A stretch of DNA of 64,000 nucleotides from Sorghum bicolor (lineage: Eukaryota > Streptophyta > Magnoliopsida > Poales > Poaceae). Positions within the stretch are counted from its first letter, which is position 1. Every line of letters begins with the position of its first letter. The notes below the pieces were generated by a model, which saw only the letters and a list, made by a program, of their open reading frames with translations, made no database searches and was not told where the DNA came from. Location: contig NC_012873.2 in assembly GCF_000003195.3 (NCBI RefSeq), positions 66,907,615-66,971,614 on the forward strand, read 5' to 3'. Below are positions 45,601 to 59,657 of this stretch, piece after piece. The translations under genes were made by a program, and so were the position numbers.

Positions 45601-48438
45601 ATGGCTCCATTAGCCAGAGATATTTTTTTTTCTACTTAAATAAATTATTTCACAGAAAGGAGTAGGCTGTAGGGGTTTTTCCCTTTCTTCTTACTGCATT
45701 TCCATGCAATATATATTTACTTGTTAATTCCATATTGATTTTTCATTTTCAGAAAGAACTAAGCAGAAACCAATGTGCTGTCTGGTGCAAAGAAAACAGG
45801 TAGAGGAATTACTCTTCTTTATAGCAGTGTCATCCATGGCTTTGTATTCCATGTTTTTTAGGGCAAGCTCCACCCCATAACCACTCAAGGTGACTGCATC
45901 TACAGTACCAACTGAACCACAAAAGGTGGACGTAGTCCCACATCCAGATGGTAGGACAGGACGCAAAGCATACCTGACTTTTCCCTATGAACAGCACATA
46001 AAGTAAAATTAGGCAAGCGAAACATGAAATGGGACCAAAGGAAACACACAGTAGATACTCATAGCAAATAGCCAAATAAAATTTGCATGCAAAATCTAGA
46101 AGAGATATTCAAGATTGATTTTGGAGATCAAACAGTATCACTATTAGAAATGGCAAGCTGAAGAAAAAGTGTTGGGACCTCAACAGATTATCATGATTGT
46201 TCATAAACCCATATTCCTTCTGATCAATACATGTAGAAAGAGAAAGGATCAAAACAAGATCCACACTGTCATAAGGGTATGGCATGATTAATAAAAGTAT
46301 AAACAATAAAATCTTCGCATCAATTACTGCTAATGTGACAAATTAATTAAGTTCTCTTGCCATGTGTGAAAGGTGAACTCTAACGAGGCATAGGCTATCA
46401 GTGTTTCCACGTTGAAGAAATGGTAGAAACACCTCTATACCATTATATGTTGAAGGATAGTTCACCAACAAATAATGACCATGTACTAGACCAAATGGCT
46501 CAATTTTTCTTGTGTTTATTATTTCCTCACGAAGTTGTGATCTCATATGCCCTCAAGTACACCACAAAACAGGCAAGTGTATGTTACCTGCTTTGATGCT
46601 TCTGCTAGTTGAACATGCATCTCTTTGAAGCAATTTGTCCCAACAGCCCCATAAAATATAGCAACCGGAGCAGTAATATTTGTGCGAGGATATATATGGT
46701 CAAAGTCAAAGAGTTCAGGCTGTTCAGTGGAATCCATAGCTCTGTTCAACAAATCTTCTGAGTTGTCATCTTACAGCTTGAGAGAAGGGAAAGTTTTAAG
46801 AAAAGGGGAAGGCACTTACAGCTTGCCCAATCCACCAAGCCATTCATGTAGATCAGCTGAATTGAACAATAGAACATTCCCGGTGTCTACCCAGCAGCAA
46901 GTTCCTCCAGAAGAGTTAGGATCCACAGCTCCATCAAAAGTTTTTCCAGTGCCATGACCGGAAATTTGCTCTGGTGAATCATCAATAGGAAATGAAGATA
47001 ATGACTCCTTTGCAAGTTGCCTGTACAGCACTAATCTTGGCGATGCTGATCGAAGGGTAAGAGAAAACTCAAAAATTGAAGAGAGTGGTTCATTGAGTAG
47101 TGTGCGGGCATCCTCAACAATCTTCTGGACACAGCATTTTGCCGTTAAACATTCAGAGCCTTTCTCCAGTTCCTTCCAGTGGTCAATAAAGTCCCAAAAT
47201 AGATCCTTCCATTCTTTCGAAAGCAATTCACTAACAAACGTAGTAAACAAAAGGCTCATTAGGAGTCGTCTGGAACATAACAAGTAAACTCGATCGACCA
47301 ACAACAATGCTGAAAATGTCAATTAACAAGTACTACACTACTTTTATGTTTCCTCCAGCCCACAGAGGAAAATCAGAAGCATACAAGAGTCAACTGCCTT
47401 CCTTATTTGGTTTATCCAAAAATAAATAAATAAACATATGCCATCGTTAATTATTATAAATGTGAAGATTTTGTAGAGTTTTGGGCCGATCCACTGTTCT
47501 CCAGAGCATAAAATAGAATCTGTTGCATACATCAGCGCAAACGGGGTACTCCAATATCTAGGATCTGACCGAGTATCTCAAGTCAATGTCAGATAGGCTG
47601 CAAGGCTGGATAGCATAATTTCACTACAGAATACTTATTAAATACGAATGAGTTATGCCTGCCAAAATTTTATATTAAATAAACAATCTTAATTTTGCCA
47701 AGTTTTAAATCATCTTTCAAGATTTAAACAAAGCATCTGAATATACCCTGTTACCTATACGAATCGTAGCGGTGATTATTGCTTCTAATACTGTGCTTAA
47801 GAAATACTCTCACAACACACATGTAATGTCTACCAGTCTGTAGGATTTAATAGTTTTATAACACTGAAAATAAAATAGATAACATAAACCACCAATGTCA
47901 CAATGTGGCCTTCGTTAAGCTTTCTAATAAAGCCAGGTGGAAGCCTTTGATATAAAAAATAAACCACCAATGTTGTAATCTAGTATGATTCAGTTCTGAA
48001 AGGATCACTGAAGCTGGAAGGTTTTATACTAAACCAGTCTGTTATTGGCACCCGTCAATCACCACCCACAAGTGTCACATACTCCAGAAATCAAGGAGCC
48101 GAGCAGCTGTGAATTCCACTGACATCAGCTATTCAACTCACTCAATGCTAATCCCTAGTCACTAATAAACTCCAAAAAAAATGCGAAGTCAAATTGGCTT
48201 GCCACTATCAAGCATAGTGGCCCAAACTACCAGTGAACAAAAGCCAAAAGCAAACCCACCTGGCTTCGAGCAGCAGCGGCGTGCCAGCCCACTTGGCCCG
48301 GAGCGCAGTCTGCACGTTTTTTTGGCGGCGGATCTCGGCCCCCTCGCCGCCCGCGACGAGGCAACCCACGAGCAGAACCGAGACCAGCGCCGCCGCGGCA
48401 GCCGAGCCCCCAGATCGGACCCCTCGCGCCGGCGCCAT
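27692..48438 (-). CDS. UGGT: UDP-glucose:glycoprotein glucosyltransferase (UGGT, ER folding sensor)
   Basis: 37 exons join in frame to 1,609 residues: 48438-48260, 47230-46820, 46741-46588, 45984-45813, 45564-45491, 45380-45284, 45122-45010, 44888-44773, 40162-40105, 39470-39318, 38813-38715, 38607-38467, 38098-38030, 36934-36846, 36500-36338, 36118-35984, 35914-35812, 35724-35630, 35544-35432, 35311-35101, 34851-34783, 34433-34288, 34003-33914, 32759-32612, 32005-31949, 31872-31742, 31656-31568, 31499-31186, 31108-31016, 30403-30342, 29862-29760, 29685-29527, 29402-29262, 29142-29099, 29014-28900, 28092-27940, 27862-27692. A signal peptide ([16 protein letters not shown]) and C-terminal KDEL mark an ER-lumen protein. 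Residues up to about 1,290 form the thioredoxin-like/beta-sandwich folding sensor; about 1,297-1,570 form the GT24 domain ([27 protein letters not shown], metal-binding DAD at 1407-1409). It reglucosylates misfolded N-glycoproteins for calnexin/calreticulin; the Arabidopsis orthologue is EBS1. Length matches the family. Intron 11 appears GC-AG. Intron 8 is 4.6 kb and transposon-filled. Confidence 0.96.
28279..28507. mobile_element. Stowaway MITE in UGGT intron 35
   Basis: Starts CTCCCTCCGTCCCTAAATAA and ends TTATTTTAGGACAGAGGGAG with TA on both sides (28,277-28,278 and 28,508-28,509). 229 bp, non-coding, wholly within the intron between exons 35 and 36. Confidence 0.93.
30045..30165 (-). mobile_element. 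tRNA-related SINE fragment in UGGT intron 30
   Basis: On the minus strand the sequence reads GCATAGCTCAGGTGGTCGAG (an A-box-like polymerase III motif), then GAGGCGAATTTGGGTGCC, then 'ctaggttggtctagg'. The second plus-strand copy at 33,153 shares the AGCTCAGTTGGTC head, the GGCGAATTTGGGTGTCC middle and the 'ttaggttggtcgag' tail. The shared head, middle and tail support a SINE family. Confidence 0.65.
32996..33142. mobile_element. Short Stowaway MITE in UGGT intron 23
   Basis: Starts CTCCCTCTGTTCCAAATTGT and ends ACAATTTGGAATGGAGGGAG, flanked by TA (32,994-32,995 and 33,143-33,144). The whole 147 bp folds on itself, including the 'tctagatac' core. Confidence 0.93.
33153..33300 (+). mobile_element. 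tRNA-related SINE in UGGT intron 23
   Basis: CCCAGCTCAGTTGGTCCAG resembles a tRNA A box and GTTCAAGTCC, 31 bases later, a B box. The tail GGCGAATTTGGGTGTCC and 'ttaggttggtcgag' match the copy at 30,045. Too diverged and lacking an acceptor stem to be a functional tRNA gene. Confidence 0.7.
34615..34694. repeat. Partial tandem copy of UGGT exon 21 and its donor
   Basis: Bases 34,615-34,694 repeat 34,731-34,810 with about 6 differences in 80, at a spacing of 116 bases. The duplicated block includes the last 28 bases of exon 21 and its splice donor. The extra copy, inside intron 21, keeps a good donor (GGACAG/GTAAGC on the minus strand) and has an acceptor-like TTGCTAG just upstream, defining a possible 25-nt cryptic exon (34,691-34,667) that would begin with an in-frame TAA. 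Confidence 0.9.
36568..36823. mobile_element. Degenerate Stowaway-like MITE in UGGT intron 14
   Basis: A left end TTCCTCTGTTACGATTATAGGT and right end ACCTATACTTAGGAACACAAG are imperfectly inverted, with internal 'gtcacttt' / 'aagtgac' pairs. The canonical CTCCCTCCGT has decayed and no TA duplication is certain. Confidence 0.5.
37855..37936. repeat. Perfect 29-bp inverted repeat in UGGT intron 13
   Basis: Bases 37,855-37,883 (TGATAGATATGTACATTAGG...) are the exact reverse complement of 37,908-37,936, separated by a 24-base loop. The pre-mRNA would form a strong hairpin. No terminal motif of a known MITE family is obvious. Confidence 0.95.
40335..40647 (+). mobile_element. LINE 3'-end fragment, left part, in UGGT intron 8
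   Basis: Translation, with frame changes, gives [21 protein letters not shown], then [28 protein letters not shown] and [11 protein letters not shown], the typical C-terminal tail of plant L1-type elements. It is interrupted at 40,647 by a solo LTR and resumes at 43,705. Frame breaks show it is dead. The left limit is approximate. Confidence 0.75.
40648..43699. mobile_element. Solo LTR, 3,052 bp, in UGGT intron 8
   Basis: Starts TGTAACACCCC and ends GGGTGCTACA, so it has TG...CA termini, and is flanked by a perfect 5-bp duplication GTGGC (40,643-40,647 and 43,700-43,704). No internal gag-pol, primer-binding site or second LTR is present, so unequal recombination has left one LTR. A GC-rich block at 40,900-41,700 with CTTTAAATACC near 41,240 resembles an LTR promoter. 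The long LTR suggests a Ty3/gypsy element; the lineage is not assigned. Confidence 0.93.
43700..43841 (+). mobile_element. LINE 3'-end fragment, right part
   Basis: Continuation of the LINE interrupted by the solo LTR. After one GTGGC duplication it reads on as 'caatgcgatggagtcc', then a 3' untranslated-like stretch ending near 'tcttattataca'. Joining 40,647 to 43,705 gives one continuous LINE tail. Confidence 0.65.
43844..44179. mobile_element. Stowaway MITE in UGGT intron 8
   Basis: Starts CTCCCTCCGTCTAAGGATAG and ends CTATCCTGAGACAGAGGGAG with TA on both sides (43,842-43,843 and 44,180-44,181). 336 bp, directly abutting the LINE tail. Confidence 0.93.
45371..45472. repeat. Partial tandem copy of UGGT exon 6 acceptor region
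   Basis: Bases 45,371-45,404 (start of exon 6, its acceptor and adjoining intron, read on the minus strand) recur with few changes at 45,439-45,472. The upstream copy keeps an acceptor-like GTCTAG/GAACACAAG; using it would read EHKLCDA and then an in-frame TAA. Confidence 0.8.
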
Positions 48439-48700
48439 GAAGGAGAGGCACGCCGACCCGAAGCGCTTGTACCTCTTCGATCCGATTGGTGCTACACGGT
48501 GGAGGCGGCTACACCCCGCATCAAGAGGATTTGTGAGGGTTTTCGCTTCGTCGTCGACGAGATGCGGAGCGCGGTCGGGAGGAGACTTCGCCGGAGACCT
48601 GTGAGATTTATTCAGGGAGAGAATGGTGAACTGGGAGGCGGGTTTTAAAGAGCGAGGTGTCGCCCGTTGGATTGGCTCTGAACGGCCGGTTATTTTTCCT
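48439..48700 (-). promoter_or_regulatory. UGGT promoter and leader
   Basis: GC-rich sequence on the minus strand upstream of the start codon, with a TATA-like TTTAAAAC at about 48,644-48,652 that would place initiation near 48,615. Inferred from position and composition only; no ER-stress element (CCAAT-N9-CCACG) was recognised by eye. Confidence 0.4.
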
Positions 48701-51317
<2,617 letters not shown>

Positions 51318-54300
51318 TCACCTGTATCCTCCATATGGCTGCTGACCACCGTATGCTGCACCCATCTGATTGTAGCCAGCACCGGGCATTCCACCAGGAC
51401 CCATCCCCATAGGACGCATCGGCATCCCCTGGTTCATCCCCATCCCCATATTCATTCCTCCCATCTGTTGTTGGTTCATCCCCATCCCCATTCCCATCGG
51501 TTGCTGGTTCATCCCCATCCCCATCCCCATCCCCATTCCCATCGGCTGTTGGTTCATCCCCATCCGCATCTGTTGTTGATTCATTCCCATTCCCATTCCC
51601 ATCCCCATGCCCATTGGCCGGTTCATTCCCATTCCACCACCATAACCAGCACCGGCACCAGCACCAGGACCCATACCCATGCCCCTGCCAGCACCCATTG
51701 GGTTGGGAGGAGGTGCCATTGCACCTGCACCAGCCCGACCAATGCCGGAACCAGCTCCCATGGCTTTGCCCATGGTGACTGTAGACACAACAGGTGCTTG
51801 GTTGATTTTCTTTTCCTGCCTTTTCTCCTTGCGATTAATTGAATCAAAGTCAACTCCAATATCAGCATGAGGATTCGCTTTTGCTGTAAAAAAAACAGAT
51901 ACAATGAGGTCAGCCAACACAAAGGTAAGCTGTTGGCATTGCCAGGGGAAAAAAAGAAACCATGACAGGTCACTTACGTCCAGAAATGTCCAGATTGACA
52001 AGACCTCGGCTCAAAGTGTCAGACCACAGTTTAGATTTGGGCTCAAACTTCTTCACTGGCTCAGTCTGATTAACTTGCAAAGCAGAAATGATAGTTTCTG
52101 AGGGAGCTGATGAACTTGACTGCAATGGGAAGCTGCCACCAGTAGGCACTGAATTTGGCACACTAAGGGGCTGGGATGCCCCACGAGAGATCAAGGCAGG
52201 CTGGAGTGCTGGCGTGCTAGTTTGTGGGAGGAAGCTTGGCTGAGATGGTTGTTGATTTGCCGGAGCAGTGAACTGAGAGGTCTGTGAAGGAATGTAGGAC
52301 GGTGCCCCATTCTGTGTAGGAACCCCAGACAAGCTGTCAATACCAGACCCTGATGCTGGTTGCATAAAGAAATCTGATTGGCCTGATGGCAGACTGGGTG
52401 CTACAGATTGAGGCACCTGCGAAGGAGGAAAAGACGGGGCAGCAGTCTGGGGAAATTGAGAATGGTTGGCAGCACCAGGATGAGGCGGCGCTTGTGAATA
52501 AGCAAACACAGGGGCAGCCTGAGGTGCCTGAGGAGGAGCAAATGATGTGGGAGCAGCCTGAGAAGGAGCGAATGATGTGGGAGCGGCCTGAGAAGGAGCA
52601 AATGCTGTGGGAGCAGCATGCAATGGGCCAGCAACTGGCTGAGGTGGCTGAGAGGGGAAATTTGTAGGAACTGGCTGCTGCAGAACCACAGACGGGTTTG
52701 CTGGTGCTAACTCTGAAGGGAAGGAGGCTGTGTTTGCAAAAATATCTTGCTGCTCAGGTGCAGCGTTTGATGCAAAAGTGAGATCACCAAGAGTGTCTCC
52801 AAAACCAAAGCTTGCGGCTGAAGCGGGCTGGAAAGGGTTCACATCCGCACCAGGTCCACTGGACTGGAAAGAACCAGCTGGTGCAGCATGTGTCTGAGGT
52901 AGTGCTGGACTTTCATCAAGAACTGCCTTGAAAGGTGTAGGATCCCCAAAAGGATTTGAGGCATCAATCTGTTGCAAAGTTAAAAGACAATTAAAGAAAT
53001 TCTTAGATTAGCTATTATGACTAGATAGATTATAAGAAAACACTAACAGAAAGTTATGCATATACTATGTTTTAAGTGTCGTTACTACTCCTTGTGCTTC
53101 AAGTTTTAAGTGTAGTTTTAATAGAAAGCTATACTGTGTTAACAAGGCATTTCCCTTATAGCATTTAGCTTATGGCTTATCTAATACATCAAACTCCACA
53201 AAGTTGTGAAACCTCTTGCAATGTTTTAGAGTAGTTGCAAGCCAATTTAAGAACCCAAGCATTGTAAAATAGAATCACGAACCCAACAACAAGAACAAAT
53301 ACATGAATGACAGTAAGTTATGCATATACCTCGCCAAATCCAGTGGAAGCAGGAGGCATGCCCACGAAACTATTTGTCTCAAAACCTGAATTTGCCGGTG
53401 CTTCAACATTTGATGTGGTCGTTGGTTGAGGCACAGACACCAAAGCCAATGAACTAATAGGATCTGATCCAAACAAATCCATCTCCAAGCTATCCGCTAC
53501 TGGTGCAGGGTTTACAGGAGGGGAAGAATCTGAAAAAGGATATAGATCACCAAACATAATATCAGCACATATTTACCAACCAAAGATGTTGATAGTAGCA
53601 ACATGCCAGGTTAGGTACCATTCCCCTGTGCATTGATCTCGTATATGAAAAAACACCAATTATACCATCCATACTGATCTTTTCATTACTTCCATTTACA
53701 CAAGCTGTATTTATTGCTGAAACAGAACAAACTATACCTGGCACAGATCCACGTGGATCAAACTCATCAAATCCATTAGGCTCAGCATGAACAGTTGGTG
53801 GTGCAGGTACATCTTCAACAGTAGTGTCCTGAACCCCATTCACCTGTCCTGCAGGAACAGTTGTTGCAGGAACTGAAGGAGAGGACACCCTTGGTACAGC
53901 AGCAGGAACACTTCCTCCATTTCTGAGATTTGAGAGTTTCAGTAAGGGACCATTGCTCAGCCAGGAAATTAAAGCATCCAAAATAGAATACTGACCTGTC
54001 ATCCTGAAGATTGTCCTGGCTATCTCTTGTAACATCTTCATAGTTCGGTGGTGGTGAAGCAATTTGCTGGTTAGAAAGCTTTCGCTCTATAGGCCTGTCA
54101 TCGCAGGTAACAGAACTTAGAAGGATTACTCCAACAAATAAGCTAAGAAGTTAATGTACATGACCACTCTCCATTATTTACCTATCATCCTGAGTAGGCG
54201 CATCAGCATTGCTGCCACGGCCACTGCAAGGGAAGAAGGGCGTTAAGATCCACGAAGAGCCCTAAAATCCTAAGGATAGTATATTACTGATTTAAGGAAC

Positions 54301-55932
54301 AAACTATTCCGTACATTAGTTGCTGACAACTATGGACAATAAGTAATAATTTCAAGTGGAAACAGAAAACAGACCGAGATGAATAAGCTTCATCATCCCC
54401 ATATGAATCCCTTTCCCGGCCATAGCTCCTGCGACCTGCTCCTTCAGAATACTCGTGGTTGCTATGACTTCCTTTGTATTCATCTTCTCTATAATCTCTG
54501 CCGTAGCGTTCATTAGAATCTCTGGAATAACGATCTCCTTCCCTATTGGGTGTATCTCCAGGTCCACCATATCTGTCATCGTCCCTGTATCCATAGTCTC
54601 TTTCCCTCCCATTTCCATTTCTGTTGTCATATCTACTGCCATAGCTCCCTTCATAGCGGTCATTATCATAACCACCACCATATCCACCTGGGCTCCTGCC
54701 ACTGGGGGCAAATGCACTCCTGTACCTAAAGAATAAAGATGATCAGATATCAACAACAGGAAACTTAAGTGCCTGCAACAGTATGCACTAGTCAATATGA
54801 AGCAAGCATGGCATAAATCTATACTTACTTGTCCCTGGTAGCGAGTGCTTTCTGTCTAACTTCCTGTATCCTTTCTTTATCATTAACTAAACTGACAAGG
54901 CTCTGGGATTTCCTTCGCACATTGCTACCTTGATCTCTCCCAGAAGAATCAATGTACTGGAAGTCAGCTAGTGCCTGGAATTTCAAGCATAGTGTTAGCG
55001 CACCAAACAAGGAAGATACAAGAATGAAGAATCCCTAATGCCAGAACCAAACTTGAAGATGTTATTAAAGATATAATGCAGAAAAAGATGGCGGTTAGCA
55101 TTACTGATATCTGATAAGCATGTTCTCTTATGTCATCAATAACTCGTTCAGTACCATGCGCCACCAGGTAATCCAAGACAATCAATCCCTACAGCATGGG
55201 ACAGGAGAGAAAAAATCAGTGTCAGCTGTTCAAAGTATTAGTGTAATATTAATACATGTTTTCACATATTTCCCAAAAAAGAAAACAATGTTTTAATATT
55301 CATGGCACCAGGACAATTTCTTACCTTGTAAACATGACGCCAATTTTTACCAGTGTCACTGACCCTCTTCCACACAATGTTCATGATCATCTGGTACTCG
55401 TGACTGCAAACAGACATGCAAACCACATTAGCACCAGCAAAACAGGTTTCTGTTCAACAAGAAGCCAATCAGAAAACAGGGGGGGAAATAGCATACTGGT
55501 TGTGCGTTGCTTGAGCAATGTCTGCCAGGAGAGATCCATGTGGGCCCCACGGTTCGTTGCTTGTGGCATCAAGGATCTGTACATAACAAGAACGAAGATA
55601 CCACGTCAAAACAATTCCTTTTTGTAACAACTGGCAAGGGAAAGTAATAATAAGAGAGAAAAAACAAACGCCCCAAAAGAACAAGCTTGCGGATGAAAGG
55701 GCGGCAGGGCGCACAGATCCCTAACCTTTTGTTCTATTCCAGGCACCTTGAGGACCTTCTTGTTCACCTCTCTTTTTCTGCAAAGGACAGTGAAAACAAA
55801 TTCCTATGTCAATTCATGCAGCCAGAGAGGTAGCAAACAAACGCGGCTCGAAATCACGCGCGGTAAACGACAGGAATACAGCAGGCAAATCACGTACAGG
55901 TCCCGGACCGTCTGATCGAACACTTTCTTCAT
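51318..55932 (-). CDS. Epsin, ENTH-domain clathrin adaptor (EPSIN2/3-like)
   Basis: Thirteen coding exons join in frame to 969 residues: 55932-55898, 55777-55726, 55576-55497, 55403-55325, 55188-55105, 54974-54829, 54725-54375, 54223-54182, 54094-53996, 53922-53738, 53529-53330, 52968-51978, 51883-51318. Residues 1 to about 155 form the ENTH domain ([68 protein letters not shown]), which binds phosphoinositides and vesicle SNAREs. About 160-275 is Gly/Arg/Tyr/Asp-rich. The middle carries short adaptor motifs ([22 protein letters not shown]) for clathrin, AP complexes and EH proteins, inside Pro/Gln/Ala-rich disorder. After conserved [18 protein letters not shown] come about 150 Met/Gly/Asn/Gln-rich residues ending YGGYR. 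Plant epsins of this kind act at the trans-Golgi network and vacuolar route. Paralogue identity is not settled. Confidence 0.95.
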
Positions 55933-56620
55933 AGCTCCCTTTTTGAAATCTAGCTCGTTATTATACGCCCAGCTCTATGTCCTCCTCGGTTGGACACCTG
56001 CAACAGTCAATTCATCAGCCACGTAAGATCCAGCAGCGATCGAGATCCCATCGCAAGCATTCCTGCTTGCACTTCCATTTAAGCCTCGGGTCCAAGCTCA
56101 GAGCACGAATCCGGGCACTCTGAAACCACGCTCAAACCCAGCAATTCGAACGACAATACCAAACCCGGCAGCACCGAATTCGAAACAGCTCCAGCAGCCA
56201 AAAAAGGGGTGGAGGAGCTAGATCTACGCGGGCCGCTACGGCGGCAACTTCGCGGCGGCGGCCGTGCCGCGCGACCCAGATCTAGCAGCCACCGACACCG
56301 CCGCGTCCCCAGAGGAGATCCGGCGCCCGGGCCATTCCCGTCCCAACCGACAAGGAAGCGTGCCCGCGGGTGAGGAGACGCGGCGGCGACGGACACAGCG
56401 CGAAGGCAGGCAGAAGCGCACCTGAGGAGGCGGGCGGGGCGGCGGAGCAGATCGGCCCGGCCCGGCGCGCCGCGGCGACGCGCGGGGGGGATGGGGGGCG
56501 GGGGGCGGGAGTCCACGGGGATTCCACTCGGCGGGAGGGGAGGCGAGGCGAGGAATGGGGGAGGGTGGCGGTGGTCGCGCCCGCTTCCCTTGGCTTTCCT
56601 GCCCTTTTCTTCCTCCTCCT
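55933..56620 (-). other. Epsin 5' leader with a predicted leader intron
   Basis: On the minus strand a donor CTCAG/GTGCGC lies at 56,422/56,421 and an acceptor GTTGCAG/GTGTCC at 55,998/55,997, so a 424-nt leader intron is likely before the exon carrying the start codon. The first leader exon lies in a very GC-rich stretch around 56,430-56,620. A leader intron is common for housekeeping trafficking genes in grasses. Confidence 0.5.
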
Positions 56621-59600
56621 CCACCTCCCTCCCTCTCTGTGGCTTCCTGAGCTGTCGCCCGCTCGCCGCGACGCGGTGCGAATGGGTTTGTTGTGCCGTG
56701 CGCTGGGTTGGCGAGCAAGGAGGGGAAAGACGAGGAGGCGGAGGGGAAGTGCTCGACGAATATTTTTTTTGTGTGTGCGTGTTTTATTTTTCTTTTTCGC
56801 GCTTTGGTTTGGTGCGCGAACGAATAATGATTGAATCGGACGGTTAGCGGGAAAACAGAATAATTAATCGACGGTGATTACCTAACGACGGTGAAATGTT
56901 TCTTTTTTTTTTACATCCTCGCGTTGATTAAAATTTGTGTGGGTTTGTTAAAAACGAGCTGGAGCTGGAAAAGGGAGAACGTGAATGCACAGGTAGTCAG
57001 GTACCGTCACCGATGACTCCATTTTTGAAAAATTCAAATGGGGAGGTTTTAGTTCGACCTGGTTATTATTACGCGATTACTAGCTGGCTGGGTGGCTGGT
57101 AGGTGGACCAGGCTGGAAGGACGGGAGGCCCTCCTTTTACGACGGCGTCAATCGTCAAACCCTCGTTTTTCTTCTAGTAAACTCGCGATCACAACTCACA
57201 AGACCAGTGCACCTTTTTCTTTTATTTGTCCTTCTTGCGGAGTAATAAGAACTGCAGAATTTTGAACTCGGAATTTCTTGCGAAGAAATCAGTGCCCATG
57301 CATACACCACGCCACGTGTGCTGCGAACCTGCTAGGCTCGCACTAGCTCGTTCGCCTAATCCCATGTGAGGTGTGAGCTCCCCGATTTCATTCTTCTGGC
57401 AAGTTCAAAAAAAAATATCATTCTTCTGGCTTTTTTATCGTAATGGGCATTAGCGCATCTGATTACCCGCACAGATGCAATGCGGAAAGCAATATCCTTT
57501 GCTCCCCCGATTAAGAAATGGGAACTGGAGCAGACATGGGTGCCGGTGCCAGATGACAACCGACAGGCGACCATCTTCTCCTCACGGCCCATGCCTGGCT
57601 ACCAGCATCAGCCACGGCTAGAATGCTGGTACACGTAGTAGTACACCTCATTAAGCTAAGTGACCACCACAGATCTGTTTGGTGACACTGACAGACACCC
57701 TAGAGGCCACCCAAAAATGCGCCAAAAACCGGGGATTGGAAGATGAAATCTGGCTGCCGATCTGGGGTTTGGACCTCGCGTGATTATAAAAAAAAAAAAA
57801 AACAAACCCCCCCCCCCCCGAAAAGGCCTGAGCTGAGCACTTCAGCTTTCTCTGTTGGTACCATCAGTTGTGCACCGACGCAGACGCCATGATTTTATTT
57901 ATTAATTAAAGAAGCAGAGGTAGATAGACTAGATCCAGTCATCCAGCTCGTTTTATTAGTGGTGATGATGAAAATGCTAGCCATAAAGCACGGGAGAGTA
58001 CGTACAAGTCACTGGAAGCACCTCAAATTGTTAGAGGCCAGGAGGGACCGGTCGTATCGGAAGGAAATACGTACAAGTCAGCGTAGAATACCCGGGTGTC
58101 AGGGCATGCGTATCTATGCGCCAGCGCACGTAGGAATCGCTTTCGGAGTCCGGGCGGTAGGAGGAACAGGTCAGTCTGGAGCTCCTGACCCGACCGTTGC
58201 AGTTGAAGCGTCCGCGTCGCGTCAGCCAGCCCACACGCCAATTCACCAACCGCTTGCTGCTTGTTCAACTTCAAGCGTCGCCGTCCACCGATCCATAGCG
58301 GGCCTCGCCTCCTTGTTCGTTCTAAACAAACGGGCCAACGCCCACCGGTGGGTCATCCTCACCTCGGATGTAACGGGCCTCGCATGCGAATATTCCCGAG
58401 GAAAAGAGAAGCCCATCGCAGTAGATGTCTTCTTGTCTCGCCGGGCGTCCAGCCAGCTTCTAGGCTTCTAGCCTGCTACCCGCCGTCACGGAGAAACGCG
58501 ACCGGCCCAGCCCAAGCAGCCGACGCTTCCCGTTTCCTCTGGATTCCGGCCGGTTCCCCTCTCGCCGCGTTCGGCAGTGCGCCGGTGCCGTGGGTTTCTG
58601 CTGCCGACCGGGGCGGAGTGATGGCGAGGCAGCCTCGCTCACCCCTCCCCAGCGGCCTCCGTAAATCTCCGGCGCCAATGGACGGTTCCGGCGGCCGGAT
58701 AGGTCATAGGGAAACCAATTGGGTCTCACGACGACCACGCCTCTTCCGATCAGGTTAGATGATCACTTCGATAATCCATTTCTCGGCATGGCATCGGTCT
58801 CCATATGGCCTTGCTAATTTGTTATGAGACAAAAACATGATTGTCCTTTGATCTAGCCGAGCTGTTTTAAGTTCAGGGACCGTTTCATCTGCTGTCGAGG
58901 TTTGCGGATGCTTCTCTCTATAAAATTTAGGGGAAATAGGATAGTTCGAGTCAGGACAATCAATAAACAACAAATGTTTTTTTTGTTTTTTGATAGGTCG
59001 TTTTGGCTTTTCATATACACTTAAATATATGCTATGTAAAAAAGCCAAAACGAACAAAAAATTTCCAAAATGCAGGCAGTAACCTAGCAAGTAGCAGTGC
59101 CTCCAAATTTTTCATTGCAAATGGAACACAACATGATCATTGATCAAGTAACCAGATTTCCAGGCACAAGGAAAAATACCCAGCAGGATCATTAATTCCA
59201 TTTCCAGGAAGAGGCAACAAACCTTTTCCATTTCCAGGTCGAGGGAACAAACCTTGCAAGGATCAGGATCAGGATTAGGTATCCATCCCTCCTCAAAGAG
59301 TCCACAAATGTATACCCTTCCCTTATGTACATCACCACACAAAGGAGCTAGTACAATACTAGAGTATACCAAGTCACCACCAACGGTAAAAAAAAAATGC
59401 CCGCCCTCCTGCCCATTTCCCCAGGACGTATACCATCCCCCTACCCCCAATTATAAAATACCTTACCTCTCTCACCATTTACCTCCACCACCCCAAATCA
59501 AATTTACACCGTTACATCCCTTATACCCACACAAACTATACCCTGGTCCCGTCCTCCCACCACAAAACTAGGAATTTAGAAGAAGCTACTTTGTCGTCCA

Positions 59601-59657
59601 TCATCAACAAGCAAATTAGGCTTCAGGCGAATCCTTCTTGGCAACACCGAAGTGCAG
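56621..59657. other. Intergenic between epsin and the WAV3-like gene
   Basis: No supportable gene. Holds a homopolymer pair (A15 at 57,788-57,802, C13 at 57,807-57,819), a GC-rich patch at 58,100-58,750 with both-strand open frames, and an imperfect hairpin at about 58,999-59,070 ('gtcgttttggcttttc' with 'aaaagccaaaacga') that looks like a Stowaway core without ends. The WAV3-like 3' untranslated region probably covers about 59,250-59,657. Confidence 0.45.

Noticed and set aside
51470..51680. Tandem CCCCAT-type repeats suggesting a CRISPR-like or satellite array
   Set aside because: The repeat is the coding sequence of the epsin Met/Gly-rich tail; units are irregular and there are no spacers.
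53080..53160. Possible Stowaway start 'ctactccttgtgc' in an epsin intron
   Set aside because: No CTCCCTCCGT end, no matching inverted terminus and no clear TA duplication.
56079..56850. Frames of 118-181 codons near the epsin leader
   Set aside because: Pro/Arg/Gly-rich translations on both strands of a CpG-rich leader; no domain.
57959..58758. Frames of 165-170 codons in the epsin-WAV3 interval
   Set aside because: GC-patch frames present on both strands, no similarity recognised and no splice or promoter context.
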